Shown here piece by piece: positions 6,451-14,624 of a stretch of 64,000 bases of DNA. The translations under genes and the position numbers were made by a program. Source of the stretch: CAYQQQ01 sp964420125. Its GTDB lineage: Bacteria; Actinomycetota; Acidimicrobiia; Acidimicrobiales; Microtrichaceae. The DNA lies in the NCBI GenBank assembly GCA_964420125.1, contig CAYQQQ010000006.1:138996-202995 (forward strand), read 5' to 3'. The notes under the pieces were generated by a model, which was not told the origin of the DNA, did not search any database, and worked only from the letters and a program-made list of their open reading frames with translations. The first letter of the stretch is position 1; each line of letters begins with the position of its first letter.

Positions 6451-9057
6451 CTAGGTCGCCGCCATGGCGTCCAGCATGGGCAGCTTCACCGCCCGCCTGG
6501 CCGGCCACAGCGAGGCGATCACGCTGACCACCACACCGGCGAGGACGATCCAGCCGACCCGACCCCAGGCCAGGGGGACGTCGACCTCGTCGATGGCGCC
6601 GATGACCACCGCGCCCAGCAGCGATCCGGCCGCCACCCCGATGAGGGTGCCGAGCACGCCGATGAGCACCGCCTCGATCCGCACCATCCAGCGCACCTGC
6701 GAGGAGGTCATGCCCAGGGCCCGCACCATGCCCAGCTCCCGGCGCCGCTCGTGGATGGAGAGGTTCATCGTGTTGACGATGCCGATGAGGGCGATCACCA
6801 CGCTGAGGCCGAGCAGCCCGTTCACCGCCCCGATGAGGAAGTCGATGATGCTCGACATGAGCTGGCCGATGAAGTTCCCCGGCAGCACCTCCAGGCCCGT
6901 GTAGCCGTCGAGGACGCGGTCGAGGCGGCCCCCCACCGCGTCGACCTGGCGGGGGTCGGCCCGCACGTACACCTGCATCACCGGCTGGTCTCCGGCGATG
7001 CGCTCGAAGAGCTCGTCGTCCACCACGGTGCTGAGGAAGATGGTGTCGAACTGGGGGGTGAAGGTGGCCACCACCGGCACCTGCACCTCGTCGCCCTCGG
7101 CGTCGAGCAACGACAGGACGTCACCGACCTGGGCGGAGGTGACCCCGGAGATCTCGACCTGCCCGCCCGTGCCGTCCCCTTCCGGATCGCCCCCGGGACC
7201 GCCGCCGCCGGGCCCGCCGCCTCGAGAACCGTCCCCGGGGCCGCCACCGGTCTCCGCCAGGAGCGACTCGAGGTCCGACACCGCTGCTCCCTCGCCGGCG
7301 GCGACGGCGTCCAGGGAGCCGTCCAGCTCCTCCACCCCCGCCGAGGCGCGCAGGTCGTCGAGGTCGGCGCCGGCGAGGTCGCCGGTCACGCCGCTGGTGG
7401 AGGTGACGGTGGCCAGTCGCACTGCGGCGGCGGAGTCCACGCCCTCGGTGTCGCGGATCTCCTCCACCAGGTCGTCGCTGATCGGCGACATGCCCATCAC
7501 CAGGAAGTCCGCGGAGGACTTGCCGCGGAACTGCCCCTCCACCCAGTCCCGCACGGCCGTGCCCGACACGGTGACGAAGCTGACCAGGAACAGCCCCACG
7601 ACCAGGGCGTTGGCGGTGGTGGCGGTGCGCTTCGGGTTGCGGGCCAGGTTGTCCGCAGCGATCTTGGCGGTCAGGGTGCGTCCCAGGAGCCGGCGCAGGC
7701 CCCGTCCGAACAGCCGTGCGAGCAGCGGCCCTCCCACGACGATGCCGGCGAACAGCGCCAGCGCGCCGGGGGCGAGCACCCACCACTTGGCGAGCACGAA
7801 GCGGTGGAGGCCGAGCAGCACCAGCGCCAGCACGAGCAGCGACGCTCCGGCCACCAGCCGGAAGCGGGAGGTGCCGGAGCGATCGACCTCGGCGTCGCGC
7901 ATCGCCTCCACCGGCTTGGTGCGCCCGGCGCGGAACGCCGGCAGCATCACCGAGATCACCGTGATGACGGTCCCGGCCACCACGGTGGAGAACACGACCC
8001 ACGGGGTGATGGCCACCCCGGTGCCCGGCAGGGGGAGGTCGAAGTGGCCCAGCAGGGCTTGGATGGCCAGGGCGAGGCCGGCGCCGGCGAACAGCCCGGC
8101 CACGCTGGCGACCACCCCCAGCACCGTGCCCTCGGCCATCAGGGACCGGCGCACCTGGGCCGGGGTCCCACCGATGGCGCGCACCAGCGCCAGCTCCCGG
8201 CTCCGTTGGCTGACCACCACCGTGAAGGTGTTGTAGATGACGAAGCCGGCGACGAACAGCGCAAGGTAGGCGAAGCCCACCAGCACCGGTCGCAGCACGT
8301 CGAGGAAGTCCTGGGTGTCGGCCACCTGCGACTGGCGGAACTCGGTGCCGGTGCTCACCTCCAGGTTGGCCGACAGCGCGGCACGCACCCGGGCGGCGAG
8401 CTCCTCCTCTCCGACGTCGCCTCGCACCAGCACCTGCTGCCACCCGGGGACGCCGCCGGTGAGCACCTCGAGGCCGTCGGCCTCCGAGAAGGAGATCGTG
8501 CCGCCGGGGTCCACCGACGACGAGCGGCCGAACCCGGTGACGCCCACCAGACGGCGCTCCATCTCTCCCGAGGGCGTCGCCAGGCGCACCGGGTCCCCGA
8601 GATCGAGCCCGGCGTCGCGGGCGGTCTCCTCGTCGATCGCCACCTCACCAGGGGACGTCGGAGCGCGACCCTCTCGCACGTCGAAGGGGTTGAGCTCGTC
8701 GTCGGTGATCCACACCCGGCCGAGCGAGCGCGACCGCACCGGCTCGTTCGACTCGTCGAGGAGCTGCACCGACTGCACGATCTCCCCGGCGGCGGCGGTC
8801 ACCCCCGGAAGGGCGCGGACCTCCTCGAGGGTCTCGGTGGGGACCGAGCTCCACAGCGACGAGTCGCCCTGGGGCGCCTCCACGGTCACGTCCACCCCGG
8901 CGTACTGCTGGTCGACGTTGCCCTCGACGGCGTCGCCGATGGCGGTGGTGAGCATGAGGGCGGCGGCCACGAAGGCGGTGCCGGTGACGATGGCCACCGC
9001 AGTGGCCAGCAGGCGGGTCAGGTTGGCCCGGAGGTTCTTCCAGGTGAGTCGCAGCAC
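6451..9057 (-). CDS. ABC transporter permease, FtsX/MacB type
   Basis: Membrane subunit of an ABC exporter or mechanotransducer working with the ATPase directly upstream. The 868-residue protein has an N-terminal TM helix, a periplasm-like domain, an FtsX core (about residues 260-390, three helices, with the typical SRELALVRAIGGTPAQVRRS), a second extracytoplasmic domain, and a C-terminal FtsX core with RRELGMVRALGMTSSQVRWM. A Gly/Pro/Asp-rich insert (GGGPGGGGPGGDPEGDG) interrupts the second external domain. It follows the ATPase gene by 7 nt, so it belongs to the same operon. Such two-FtsX permeases often move lipids, lipoproteins or peptides; the substrate here is unknown. Confidence 0.9.
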   Translation of the reverse strand: MLRLTWKNLRANLTRLLATAVAIVTGTAFVAAALMLTTAIGDAVEGNVDQQYAGVDVTVEAPQGDSSLWSSVPTETLEEVRALPGVTAAAGEIVQSVQLLDESNEPVRSRSLGRVWITDDELNPFDVREGRAPTSPGEVAIDEETARDAGLDLGDPVRLATPSGEMERRLVGVTGFGRSSSVDPGGTISFSEADGLEVLTGGVPGWQQVLVRGDVGEEELAARVRAALSANLEVSTGTEFRQSQVADTQDFLDVLRPVLVGFAYLALFVAGFVIYNTFTVVVSQRSRELALVRAIGGTPAQVRRSLMAEGTVLGVVASVAGLFAGAGLALAIQALLGHFDLPLPGTGVAITPWVVFSTVVAGTVITVISVMLPAFRAGRTKPVEAMRDAEVDRSGTSRFRLVAGASLLVLALVLLGLHRFVLAKWWVLAPGALALFAGIVVGGPLLARLFGRGLRRLLGRTLTAKIAADNLARNPKRTATTANALVVGLFLVSFVTVSGTAVRDWVEGQFRGKSSADFLVMGMSPISDDLVEEIRDTEGVDSAAAVRLATVTSTSGVTGDLAGADLDDLRASAGVEELDGSLDAVAAGEGAAVSDLESLLAETGGGPGDGSRGGGPGGGGPGGDPEGDGTGGQVEISGVTSAQVGDVLSLLDAEGDEVQVPVVATFTPQFDTIFLSTVVDDELFERIAGDQPVMQVYVRADPRQVDAVGGRLDRVLDGYTGLEVLPGNFIGQLMSSIIDFLIGAVNGLLGLSVVIALIGIVNTMNLSIHERRRELGMVRALGMTSSQVRWMVRIEAVLIGVLGTLIGVAAGSLLGAVVIGAIDEVDVPLAWGRVGWIVLAGVVVSVIASLWPARRAVKLPMLDAMAAT

Positions 9058-9064
9058 GGCCGGC

Positions 9065-9832
9065 TCACACGCTCAGCGCGCCCATGTGGGCCAGCACCGA
9101 CTCCCGCGTGGGGTCGAGCAGCTCGCCCACGATGCGGCCGTCGGCCAGGAACAGCACCCGGCTGGCGTAGGTGGCGGCGACGGGGTCGTGGGTGACCATC
9201 ACCACCGTCTGGCCGAACTGCTGGACGGCGTCGCGCATGAAGCCGAGGATCTCGGTGGAGGAGGTGGAGTCGAGGTTGCCGGTGGGCTCGTCGGCGAAGA
9301 TGATCTGCGGTCGCTCGACCAGCGCCCGGGCGACCGCCACGCGCTGCTGCTGTCCTCCGGAGAGCTCGCTGGGCTTGTGGTCGAGCCGGTCGGCCAGGCC
9401 GACGGTGGTGACCACCTGGGCCATCCAGTCCGCATCCGGGCTACGACCCGCCAGGTCGAGGGGGAAGGTGATGTTCTCCTGCGCGGTCAGGGTGGGCAGC
9501 AGGTTGTACTGCTGGAACACGAACCCGACCCGCTCGCGCCGCAGCAGCGTGAGCTGCTTCTCGCTCAGCGAGTTGATCTCGGTGTCGCCGATCCACACCT
9601 GGCCGGCGCTGAGGCGGTCGAGACCCGCCGCGCACTGCATGAGGGTGGACTTCCCCGAGCCCGAGGGTCCCATGATGGCGGTGAACCTGCCGGCCTCGAA
9701 GCCGACGGTCACGCCGTCGAGGGCGCGGACCTCGGCCTCTCCGCTGCCGTACACCTTGTAGGCGTCCAGCACCTGGGCGGCCCAGGTCCGGGCCGCGGGA
9801 GCGTCGGGGGAGGGGTTCACGGCGTCGGTCAT
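9065..9832 (-). CDS. ABC transporter ATP-binding protein (MacB/LolD type)
   Basis: Energises the permease encoded next. The 255-residue protein shows Walker A GPSGSGKST, Q-loop FVFQQYNLLPTLTAQENI, signature LSGGQQQRVAVARALV, Walker B IIFADEPTGNLDS and H-loop VMVTHD, all intact. The N-terminal VYGSGEAEVRALDGV is typical of the lipoprotein/antimicrobial-peptide exporter subfamily. ATG at 9832 is chosen since a -10 (TACGCT, 9856-9861) would start transcription about 15 nt before it; the longer frame has no support. Confidence 0.92.
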   Translation of the reverse strand: MTDAVNPSPDAPAARTWAAQVLDAYKVYGSGEAEVRALDGVTVGFEAGRFTAIMGPSGSGKSTLMQCAAGLDRLSAGQVWIGDTEINSLSEKQLTLLRRERVGFVFQQYNLLPTLTAQENITFPLDLAGRSPDADWMAQVVTTVGLADRLDHKPSELSGGQQQRVAVARALVERPQIIFADEPTGNLDSTSSTEILGFMRDAVQQFGQTVVMVTHDPVAATYASRVLFLADGRIVGELLDPTRESVLAHMGALSV

Positions 9833-9855
9833 GTGGGGGCCTCGAGGCCTTCGCA

Positions 9856-9861
9856 GCGTAC
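9856..9861 (-). promoter_or_regulatory. Probable -10 box of the ABC operon
   Basis: TACGCT on the minus strand, 23 nt upstream of the ATPase ATG, which implies a short leader and not a leaderless start. It lies just before the 3' end of the DUF4230 gene (9873). Confidence 0.4.
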
Positions 9862-9872
9862 CGGGGCGTGGG

Positions 9873-10532
9873 TCACTTGGGGCTCTCCTCCCATCGCACC
9901 TCGACCTGCTCGAAGCCCGCGGCACCGAGGAAGGTCCGCAACCACTCCTCGGTGTTCTCCCGGGCCGTATCGGTCAGGTCGGAAGCTGCGGCTGCCTCGT
10001 CGAGCTTGGTCTCCGCGGCGGCGTAGAGCTGGCGGTCGTCGAAGGGGTTGGAGGACACCACGTCCTCGAGGCGGTCGATGAGGCCGCGCTCACGGGTGAC
10101 GATCTTGGTGCCTGACTCCTCGATCTCCGCGTCCTGGAGCTCGGGCTCCGGCAGGGTGACCGTGATGCCGGTGCCGTCGTCGGACACCACGACGGCGTCC
10201 TCGTCGAGGTTGCTGAAGTCGACCGTGGCCCGCACCTCGCCGGTCACCAGGGCCACCACCCGCTCGCCCTTGAGGAAGTCGGGCAGGTAGGCGGCGTCCT
10301 GCTCCAGGTCGACGTCCTGCACGAAGGTCGCCTCCGCCGCGGTGAACTCCTCCATGGAGCGCATGCGCTCCAGCAGCGCCGGCCCGGAGCGGTCGACGGT
10401 CTCGGTGGCGAAGGGGTCGAACAGGGCGACGCCGAGGAGGACCAGCAGCACCAGGGCGACGGCGAGCGCAGCGATGATCCCCACCAGCGCCGTGGCGCTG
10501 GGCGCGCTGCGTGTTCGGATGAGCCGGCCCAT
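9873..10532 (-). CDS. DUF4230 family membrane-anchored protein
   Basis: Function unknown. The 219 residues have one N-terminal TM helix (about 14-37) and a soluble exterior domain whose pattern (YLPDFLKGERVVALVTGEVRATVDFSNL, then VTLPEPEL and ENTEEWLRTFL) matches DUF4230. A leaderless start is likely: TAGCGT at 10540-10545 on the minus strand is 7 nt before the ATG. It lies upstream of the ABC operon on the same strand, 40 nt away, with a separate -10 for the latter. Confidence 0.75.
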   Translation of the reverse strand: MGRLIRTRSAPSATALVGIIAALAVALVLLVLLGVALFDPFATETVDRSGPALLERMRSMEEFTAAEATFVQDVDLEQDAAYLPDFLKGERVVALVTGEVRATVDFSNLDEDAVVVSDDGTGITVTLPEPELQDAEIEESGTKIVTRERGLIDRLEDVVSSNPFDDRQLYAAAETKLDEAAAASDLTDTARENTEEWLRTFLGAAGFEQVEVRWEESPK

Positions 10533-10573
10533 CCCCCAGACGCTAACGCCGTGGCGGCGTCGGCCGAACGGGG

Positions 10574-11353
10574 ATGGTGGGCTCGACCGGCAAAGATCTC
10601 AGCAACGCGGCAACGGGTGTCGCCACGGGAGGGGCCGGAGGCGGCTCATCCGTGGGGCACGTCGTGGAGGAAGAGGTGGACGCCGGCCTCGGTGCTGCGG
10701 CGAGAGCCATCCGCACCCCCCGGGCGGCGGGCGTCGCCGGGGTGGTGTTCGCGCTGGTGCTGCTGGCGGTGCTGGTGCTCGTGCGCTGGGCGGTTCCTCA
10801 GGATCCGCTGGGCTCGGGGGAGTGGCTCGCCGATCCGTCCCGCCGGCGGGCGGTGAACGTGGCGATGGAGCTGGTCCCGATCGCGGGCATCGCCTTCCTG
10901 TGGTTCCTCGGCGCCATCCGCTCCCGGTTCGGCCACATGGAGGACCGCTTCTTCGCCACGGTGTTCCTGGGCAGCGGGTTCGTGTTCGTGGCCATGATGT
11001 TCGCCACGGCGGCCATCGGGGCCTCGCTGTACGACACCTTCTCCGCCGCCGAAGCCGAGCAGGCCGAGGTGCTCTGGCAGTTCGGGCGCCGTACCACCTA
11101 CTCGTTCATGGTCGTCTACTCGATGCGCATGGCGGCGGTGTTCGTGTCGGTCACGACCATGATCCTGCTGCGGCTGCGGCTGATGCCCACGTGGCTCGCC
11201 GCCTTCGGGTTCGTGACGACGGTGATCATGCTGCTGGTGAGCCAGGTGGTGCCGTGGTTGGAGCTGCTGTTCCCGGTGTGGGCGCTGGTGCTGAGCGCCC
11301 ACATCCTGGTGACCAACATGCGGGCACCGCAGCTCAGCCCTCCAGCGGCGTGA
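10574..11353 (+). CDS. Multi-pass membrane protein, unknown function
   Basis: The 259-residue protein has a Gly/Ser-rich N-terminus of about 50 residues and about six TM helices: near 52-73 (VAGVVFALVLLAVLVLVRW), 97-112, 125-150, 170-190, 196-222 and 228-246. The pattern of short loops with polar LWQFGRRTTYSF resembles uncharacterised actinobacterial membrane proteins. No catalytic motif is visible. The start (ATG 10574) is uncertain: no clear -10 or strong ribosome site is seen, and it diverges from the DUF4230 gene across 41 nt. Its last 20 bases overlap the convergent META-domain gene. Confidence 0.65.
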   Translation: MVGSTGKDLSNAATGVATGGAGGGSSVGHVVEEEVDAGLGAAARAIRTPRAAGVAGVVFALVLLAVLVLVRWAVPQDPLGSGEWLADPSRRRAVNVAMELVPIAGIAFLWFLGAIRSRFGHMEDRFFATVFLGSGFVFVAMMFATAAIGASLYDTFSAAEAEQAEVLWQFGRRTTYSFMVVYSMRMAAVFVSVTTMILLRLRLMPTWLAAFGFVTTVIMLLVSQVVPWLELLFPVWALVLSAHILVTNMRAPQLSPPAA

Positions 11354-12167
11354 AGGTGGCCTGCATGGCGCCCTCGTCGTCGCGCACGGTCAGGGTGTCG
11401 CCGCTCCACTCGTAGGTGCGGACGGCCTCCAGCGCCGCGACGTACTGGGCCTCGAGGTCCATCACCTCCTGGTCGCAGCTCCTCTTGGTGGAGGCGACGT
11501 CGGTGATGCGCAGCTCGTCGCCGTCGGACTCCCAGCTGCCGGTGAGCCGGTTGCACCCGCCGCTGCCGGAGAAGGCGCCGTCCTCGTCGAACCGGGCGGT
11601 GAGGGCGCCGGTCAGCTCGTTCGACTCCAGGCCGCCCTTGCCGTTGTTCACGCCGGTGGCGGTCCAGGAGGTGCCGGCGAGATCGGTGGGCTGGGCCGCG
11701 TAGACCGCGACCACCGTGCCACGGGAGTCGGTGAGCTGGAGCTCCTCGGCGCCCAGGTCGTAGCCGGCCACGGTGGGCAGGAGGCCGACCAGGGCCTGCT
11801 CCTGGGCCTGCACCGCAGGGTCCTCGCAGGCCATCTCCGTGATGGGCCCGAGCTGCAGGGTGAGCTGGTCGCCGTCCTCGGTCCATCCGCCGGCGAAGTT
11901 GTTGCAGCCGGTGCTGCCGGCCAGGTTGCCCTCGGTGCCGAAGCTCAGGGTCGCGGGTCGGTCGGTTCCCGCGTCGGCCAGGGTGCCGCCGTCGCTCCAC
12001 GACCGCAGGATCCAGGCGGTGCCGGCCAGCGGCCCGCTCTGGGCCGCGGTGGTGGTGCTCCGCTCTGCGTCGGTGGTCGTGGCGGCGTCGTCGCCGTCGT
12101 CGCCGCAGGCGGGTGCCAGCACCACGACGGTCGCGAAGGTGGCCAGGCCGAACAGGAAGCTGCGCAT
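11334..12167 (-). CDS. META-domain (HslJ-like) lipoprotein with two repeats
   Basis: Extracytoplasmic lipoprotein: MRSFLFGLATFATVVVLAPAC ends in a lipobox cysteine, followed by a Thr/Asp-rich linker. Two META domains follow in its 277 residues, each with the signature loop: GSTGCNNFAGGW in the first and GSGGCNRLTGSW in the second. Such domains occur in heat-shock/novobiocin-resistance HslJ and in secreted proteins; the role here is unknown. The start is leaderless: TAGCGT (12174-12179, minus) is 6 nt before ATG. The TAG of that -10 box is also the stop codon of the upstream peptidase gene. Confidence 0.82.
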   Translation of the reverse strand: MRSFLFGLATFATVVVLAPACGDDGDDAATTTDAERSTTTAAQSGPLAGTAWILRSWSDGGTLADAGTDRPATLSFGTEGNLAGSTGCNNFAGGWTEDGDQLTLQLGPITEMACEDPAVQAQEQALVGLLPTVAGYDLGAEELQLTDSRGTVVAVYAAQPTDLAGTSWTATGVNNGKGGLESNELTGALTARFDEDGAFSGSGGCNRLTGSWESDGDELRITDVASTKRSCDQEVMDLEAQYVAALEAVRTYEWSGDTLTVRDDEGAMQATFTPLEG

Positions 12168-12176
12168 GTCCGCACG

Positions 12177-12971
12177 CTACCTGTCGGCTCCCGCCTCCCG
12201 GGGCGCACGACCGGGCCATCCAGCGGGGTCCTGCTGGTAGAAGTCGCCCAGCACGGCGTAGAGCTCGGGGTGCTCGCGGCACAGCAGGTGGGGATCGTCG
12301 AAGAACGCCTCGGTGGCAACGGCGAAGAACTCGGCGGGGTTCACCCCGGCGTAGCTGCGAAGGCTGCGGCCGCCCCGCCCCTGCACGACCTCCTCGTAGG
12401 CGGCGGTGCACACCCGCACCCACCGCTGGAGGTCGTCGGTGGTGGCCAGCGGCGGAGTGCCGTCGACCGAGCCGTCCAGCATGTCCAGCTTGTGAGCGAA
12501 CTCGTGGAACACCACGTTGTGGCCCCGGCCGGGATGGCGGGCGTCGTCGATCGCCTGGTCCCAGGCGATGAGCACCGGGCCGTTGTACGACGCCTGGCCG
12601 AGGATGGCCATCGGGCCGTCGGAGACCACCCCCGGCACCTGGGAGTGCTCCCCGTCGAGCACGAGCGTGCTGGGGTGCACCACGATCGCCTGCACCCCGC
12701 GGTAGGCGTCCGGCGGGAGCTCCAGCACCAGCAGGGCGGCCTGCACGGCGATGGTCACCACCATCTCGTCGGTCAGCTCGAAGCCGTTGGCCGCCTCCCA
12801 GGACTTCTCGGCCACCAGCGCCAGCGCCAGGTCCTCCAGTCGGTCGCGATCGTCGGGGCCGAGAGCACCCCACCAGCCGAAGCGGCCGGCGCAGAGGTCG
12901 CGCCACTGCGGCAGGAAGCCCGCTGCGTAGCGCTCGCGGCGCATCCGGTGCCGGCGGGTCTCGAAGTGCAC
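12177..12971 (-). CDS. mtfA: MtfA-like zinc metallopeptidase (M90)
   Basis: Probable cytosolic zinc aminopeptidase-like enzyme. The 264 residues carry VVFHEFAHKLDMLDG, the HExxH motif in the exact context of E. coli MtfA (which binds the glucose regulator Mlc), plus MAILGQASYNGPVLIAW and the C-terminal NPAEFFAVATEAFFDDP holding the third metal ligand. The GTG at 12971 is 6 nt after the stop of the chelatase gene, so the two are probably one transcript. Whether it regulates sugar uptake here is not shown. Confidence 0.85.
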   Translation of the reverse strand: MHFETRRHRMRRERYAAGFLPQWRDLCAGRFGWWGALGPDDRDRLEDLALALVAEKSWEAANGFELTDEMVVTIAVQAALLVLELPPDAYRGVQAIVVHPSTLVLDGEHSQVPGVVSDGPMAILGQASYNGPVLIAWDQAIDDARHPGRGHNVVFHEFAHKLDMLDGSVDGTPPLATTDDLQRWVRVCTAAYEEVVQGRGGRSLRSYAGVNPAEFFAVATEAFFDDPHLLCREHPELYAVLGDFYQQDPAGWPGRAPREAGADR

Positions 12972-12977
12972 GGCTGC

Positions 12978-13364
12978 TCAGCCCGCCGCCGGTCGTGGAT
13001 CCGTCACCCGCCGTGCCACCAAGGACACGAGCTCCGGATCGGCGCCGACGTGCTCGTCGAGCTCGACCTCCACCCCGGGGTGGCGTTCCCGGGCCTGCGC
13101 GACCAGCTCCGGCAGGTCGCGCAGGACGTGGTTGCCGGGGTGCAGGAAGTAGGGGAGCAGGCGGATCCGCTTCGTCCCCTCTCCGGCGGCGACGTCGATG
13201 GCCTCGGCGATGGTGGGACGGTCGATCTCCAGGAAGGCCGGGCGCACGTCGGCACCGGTGCGGGCGGCCACGTCGGCGCACAGCTCCGCGTGCTCGGCCG
13301 CGGTCGCCGGGTTGCGGCTGCCGTGGGCGATGAGCAGGACGACGCTGGAAGAGGGACCGGGCAC
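12978..13364 (-). CDS. Sirohydrochlorin chelatase family (CbiX/SirB-like)
   Basis: Inserts Co2+ or Fe2+ into sirohydrochlorin (cobalamin or siroheme branch); cytoplasmic. The short 128-residue product has VVLLIAHGSRNPA (metal-binding His), FLEIDRPTIAEAI and RIRLLPYFLHPGNHVLRDLPEL with the second conserved His. Length fits the half-size CbiX(S)/SirB class. GTG at 13364 is chosen over GTG 13373 because TACCGT (13372-13377, minus) is then 7 nt upstream, the leaderless pattern of this genome. No other tetrapyrrole genes are in view, so the metal is undecided. Confidence 0.85.
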   Translation of the reverse strand: MPGPSSSVVLLIAHGSRNPATAAEHAELCADVAARTGADVRPAFLEIDRPTIAEAIDVAAGEGTKRIRLLPYFLHPGNHVLRDLPELVAQARERHPGVEVELDEHVGADPELVSLVARRVTDPRPAAG

Positions 13365-13371
13365 CGGCGCC

Positions 13372-13381
13372 ACGGTACGGT
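13372..13381. promoter_or_regulatory. Overlapping divergent -10 boxes
   Basis: The minus-strand box TACCGT (13377 down to 13372) serves the chelatase gene starting at 13364, and the plus-strand box TACGGT (13376-13381) serves the SpoU gene starting at 13390. The two hexamers share two base pairs, so the polymerases should exclude each other. Confidence 0.5.
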
Positions 13382-13389
13382 CCGGATCC

Positions 13390-14046
13390 GTGGGCGACAA
13401 CGCGAGCGACACGTCGGCAGCGTTCCCGGAGGAGTCGGTGGGCGTCGGCCCGCATCCTGAGCCGTGGCCCGAGGACCCTCGCCTCGACCCGGAGCTGCTG
13501 ACGGCGGGGGACCGCCGCAACGTGGTCGACCGCTATCGCTACTGGCGCCTCGACGCGATCGTGGAGGACCTCGACCGCACCCGGTTCCCCTTCCACGTGG
13601 CGGTGGAGAACTGGCAGCACGACCGCAACATCGGCACGGTGGTGCGCAACGCCAACGCCTTCGGTGCCGCCGCGGTGCACATCGTGGGGCGGCGGCGCTG
13701 GAACCGGCGTGGGGCCATGGTCACCGAGCGGTACCAGCACGTGGCGCACCATCCCGACGTGGCGTCGCTGCTCGCCTTCTGCGACGAGGCGGGGTTGGTG
13801 CCCGTCGGCATCGACAACGTGGAGGGGTCGGTTCCGCTGGAGACGGCGGTGCTGCCGGAGCTCTCGATGCTGGTGTTCGGCCAGGAGGGCCCGGGGCTGT
13901 CCGCCGAGGTGCGAGCTGCGGTCCCGTTGCTGTGCGCCATCACGATGTACGGCTCCACCCGCTCGCTCAACGCCGGGGTGGCCTCCGGCATCGCCATGTA
14001 CGAGTGGGTGCGCCAGCACGGCCTCAGGAGGAGCGCTGCACCGTGA
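13390..14046 (+). CDS. SpoU/TrmH-family RNA 2'-O-methyltransferase
   Basis: Methylates a ribose 2'-OH in rRNA or tRNA with SAM via the SPOUT trefoil-knot fold. The 218-residue protein has HDRNIGTVVRNANAFGA (motif 1, N and R), MLVFGQEGPGLS (motif 2) and TMYGSTRSLNAGVASGIAMYEW (motif 3, SLN). The first 60 residues are a charged extension, not a typical L30-like substrate domain. GTG at 13390 is supported by TACGGT 8 nt upstream; a longer in-frame reading to 13198 runs antisense through the chelatase gene and is rejected. Confidence 0.88.
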   Translation: MGDNASDTSAAFPEESVGVGPHPEPWPEDPRLDPELLTAGDRRNVVDRYRYWRLDAIVEDLDRTRFPFHVAVENWQHDRNIGTVVRNANAFGAAAVHIVGRRRWNRRGAMVTERYQHVAHHPDVASLLAFCDEAGLVPVGIDNVEGSVPLETAVLPELSMLVFGQEGPGLSAEVRAAVPLLCAITMYGSTRSLNAGVASGIAMYEWVRQHGLRRSAAP

Positions 14047-14434
14047 GTCCCACCTGCTGGCCGTGGGCCAGCTCGAGGTTGTGGCCGTCGGGGTCGACGA
14101 CGATGCCCCAGTAGCCGACCGGAGGGCCGCTGTCGTGCGGCCCGTCGGTGGTGTGGCCGGCCGCTGCGGCGCCGGCCAGCGCGTCGTCGACCGCCGCTCT
14201 GGAGCCGACCCCGACACCGAGGTGCGACCAACCCCCGAGGTGGTGGTCGACGGGGTGCTCGAGCAGGACGACCACGAAGGGCCGGGTCAGGTCCGACAGC
14301 CAGGCCACCCGTTCGCCGGGTTCTCCGCGCTGGTGCACGACCTCGAGGCCGGCGTACTCCGCGTAGAACTCGACGCTGCGGTCGAGCTCCGCGACAGGCA
14401 GGGCCACGTGGGTCAGTCCGAGATCGACGCTCAC
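14024..14434 (-). CDS. VOC (glyoxalase/bleomycin-resistance) family protein
   Basis: Single VOC domain of 136 residues: LGLTHVALPVAELDRSVEFYA (metal-ligand His) at the start and YWGIVVDPDGHNLELAHGQ at the end (Glu ligand). Members include lyases, dioxygenases and binding proteins; the reaction is unknown. The start is GTG 14434, with TAGGGT (14442-14447, minus) 7 nt upstream, a leaderless arrangement. Its 3' end overlaps the convergent SpoU gene by 23 bp. Confidence 0.8.
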   Translation of the reverse strand: MSVDLGLTHVALPVAELDRSVEFYAEYAGLEVVHQRGEPGERVAWLSDLTRPFVVVLLEHPVDHHLGGWSHLGVGVGSRAAVDDALAGAAAAGHTTDGPHDSGPPVGYWGIVVDPDGHNLELAHGQQVGLTVQRSS

Positions 14435-14464
14435 GCCGGGAACCCTAGGTGCCCCGAAGCACCG

Positions 14465-14509
14465 ACTGGCAGGTGTGGGACCACACCGGGGTGGCTGACG
14501 GCTGCCAGT
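14465..14509 (+). repeat. Dispersed hairpin repeat, copy 2
   Basis: ACTGGCAGGTGT (14465-14476) pairs imperfectly with ACGGCTGCCAGT (14498-14509), with GGGACCACACCGG in the loop. It lies between divergent promoters of the VOC and SDR genes, so it is not a simple terminator here. Confidence 0.75.
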
Positions 14510-14552
14510 TGGTGGGGTGCGGCCCAGCGGGCGATGGGAGACCAGCGGCGGC

Positions 14553-14593
14553 GGGGCGACGGGGCGGCGGGGCGGCGGGGCGGCGGGGCGGGG
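14553..14593 (+). repeat. 8-bp G-rich tandem repeat, potential G-quadruplex
   Basis: GGGG runs recur at 14553, 14561, 14569, 14577, 14585 and 14590, mostly spaced by CGGC. Four or more G4 runs with 1-4 nt loops are a strong quadruplex pattern. It ends 17 bp before the -10 box (TAGCGT, 14611-14616) of the SDR gene, on its coding strand. Confidence 0.6.
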
Positions 14594-14624
14594 TGCGGGT
14601 GGCCGGACGGTAGCGTCGGTGCTC

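Noticed and set aside
5116..9195. A plus-strand open frame of 1359 codons
   Set aside because: It is antisense to the C69 hydrolase and ABC permease genes, has His/Gly/Arg-rich composition and no family motif; high GC leaves few stops.
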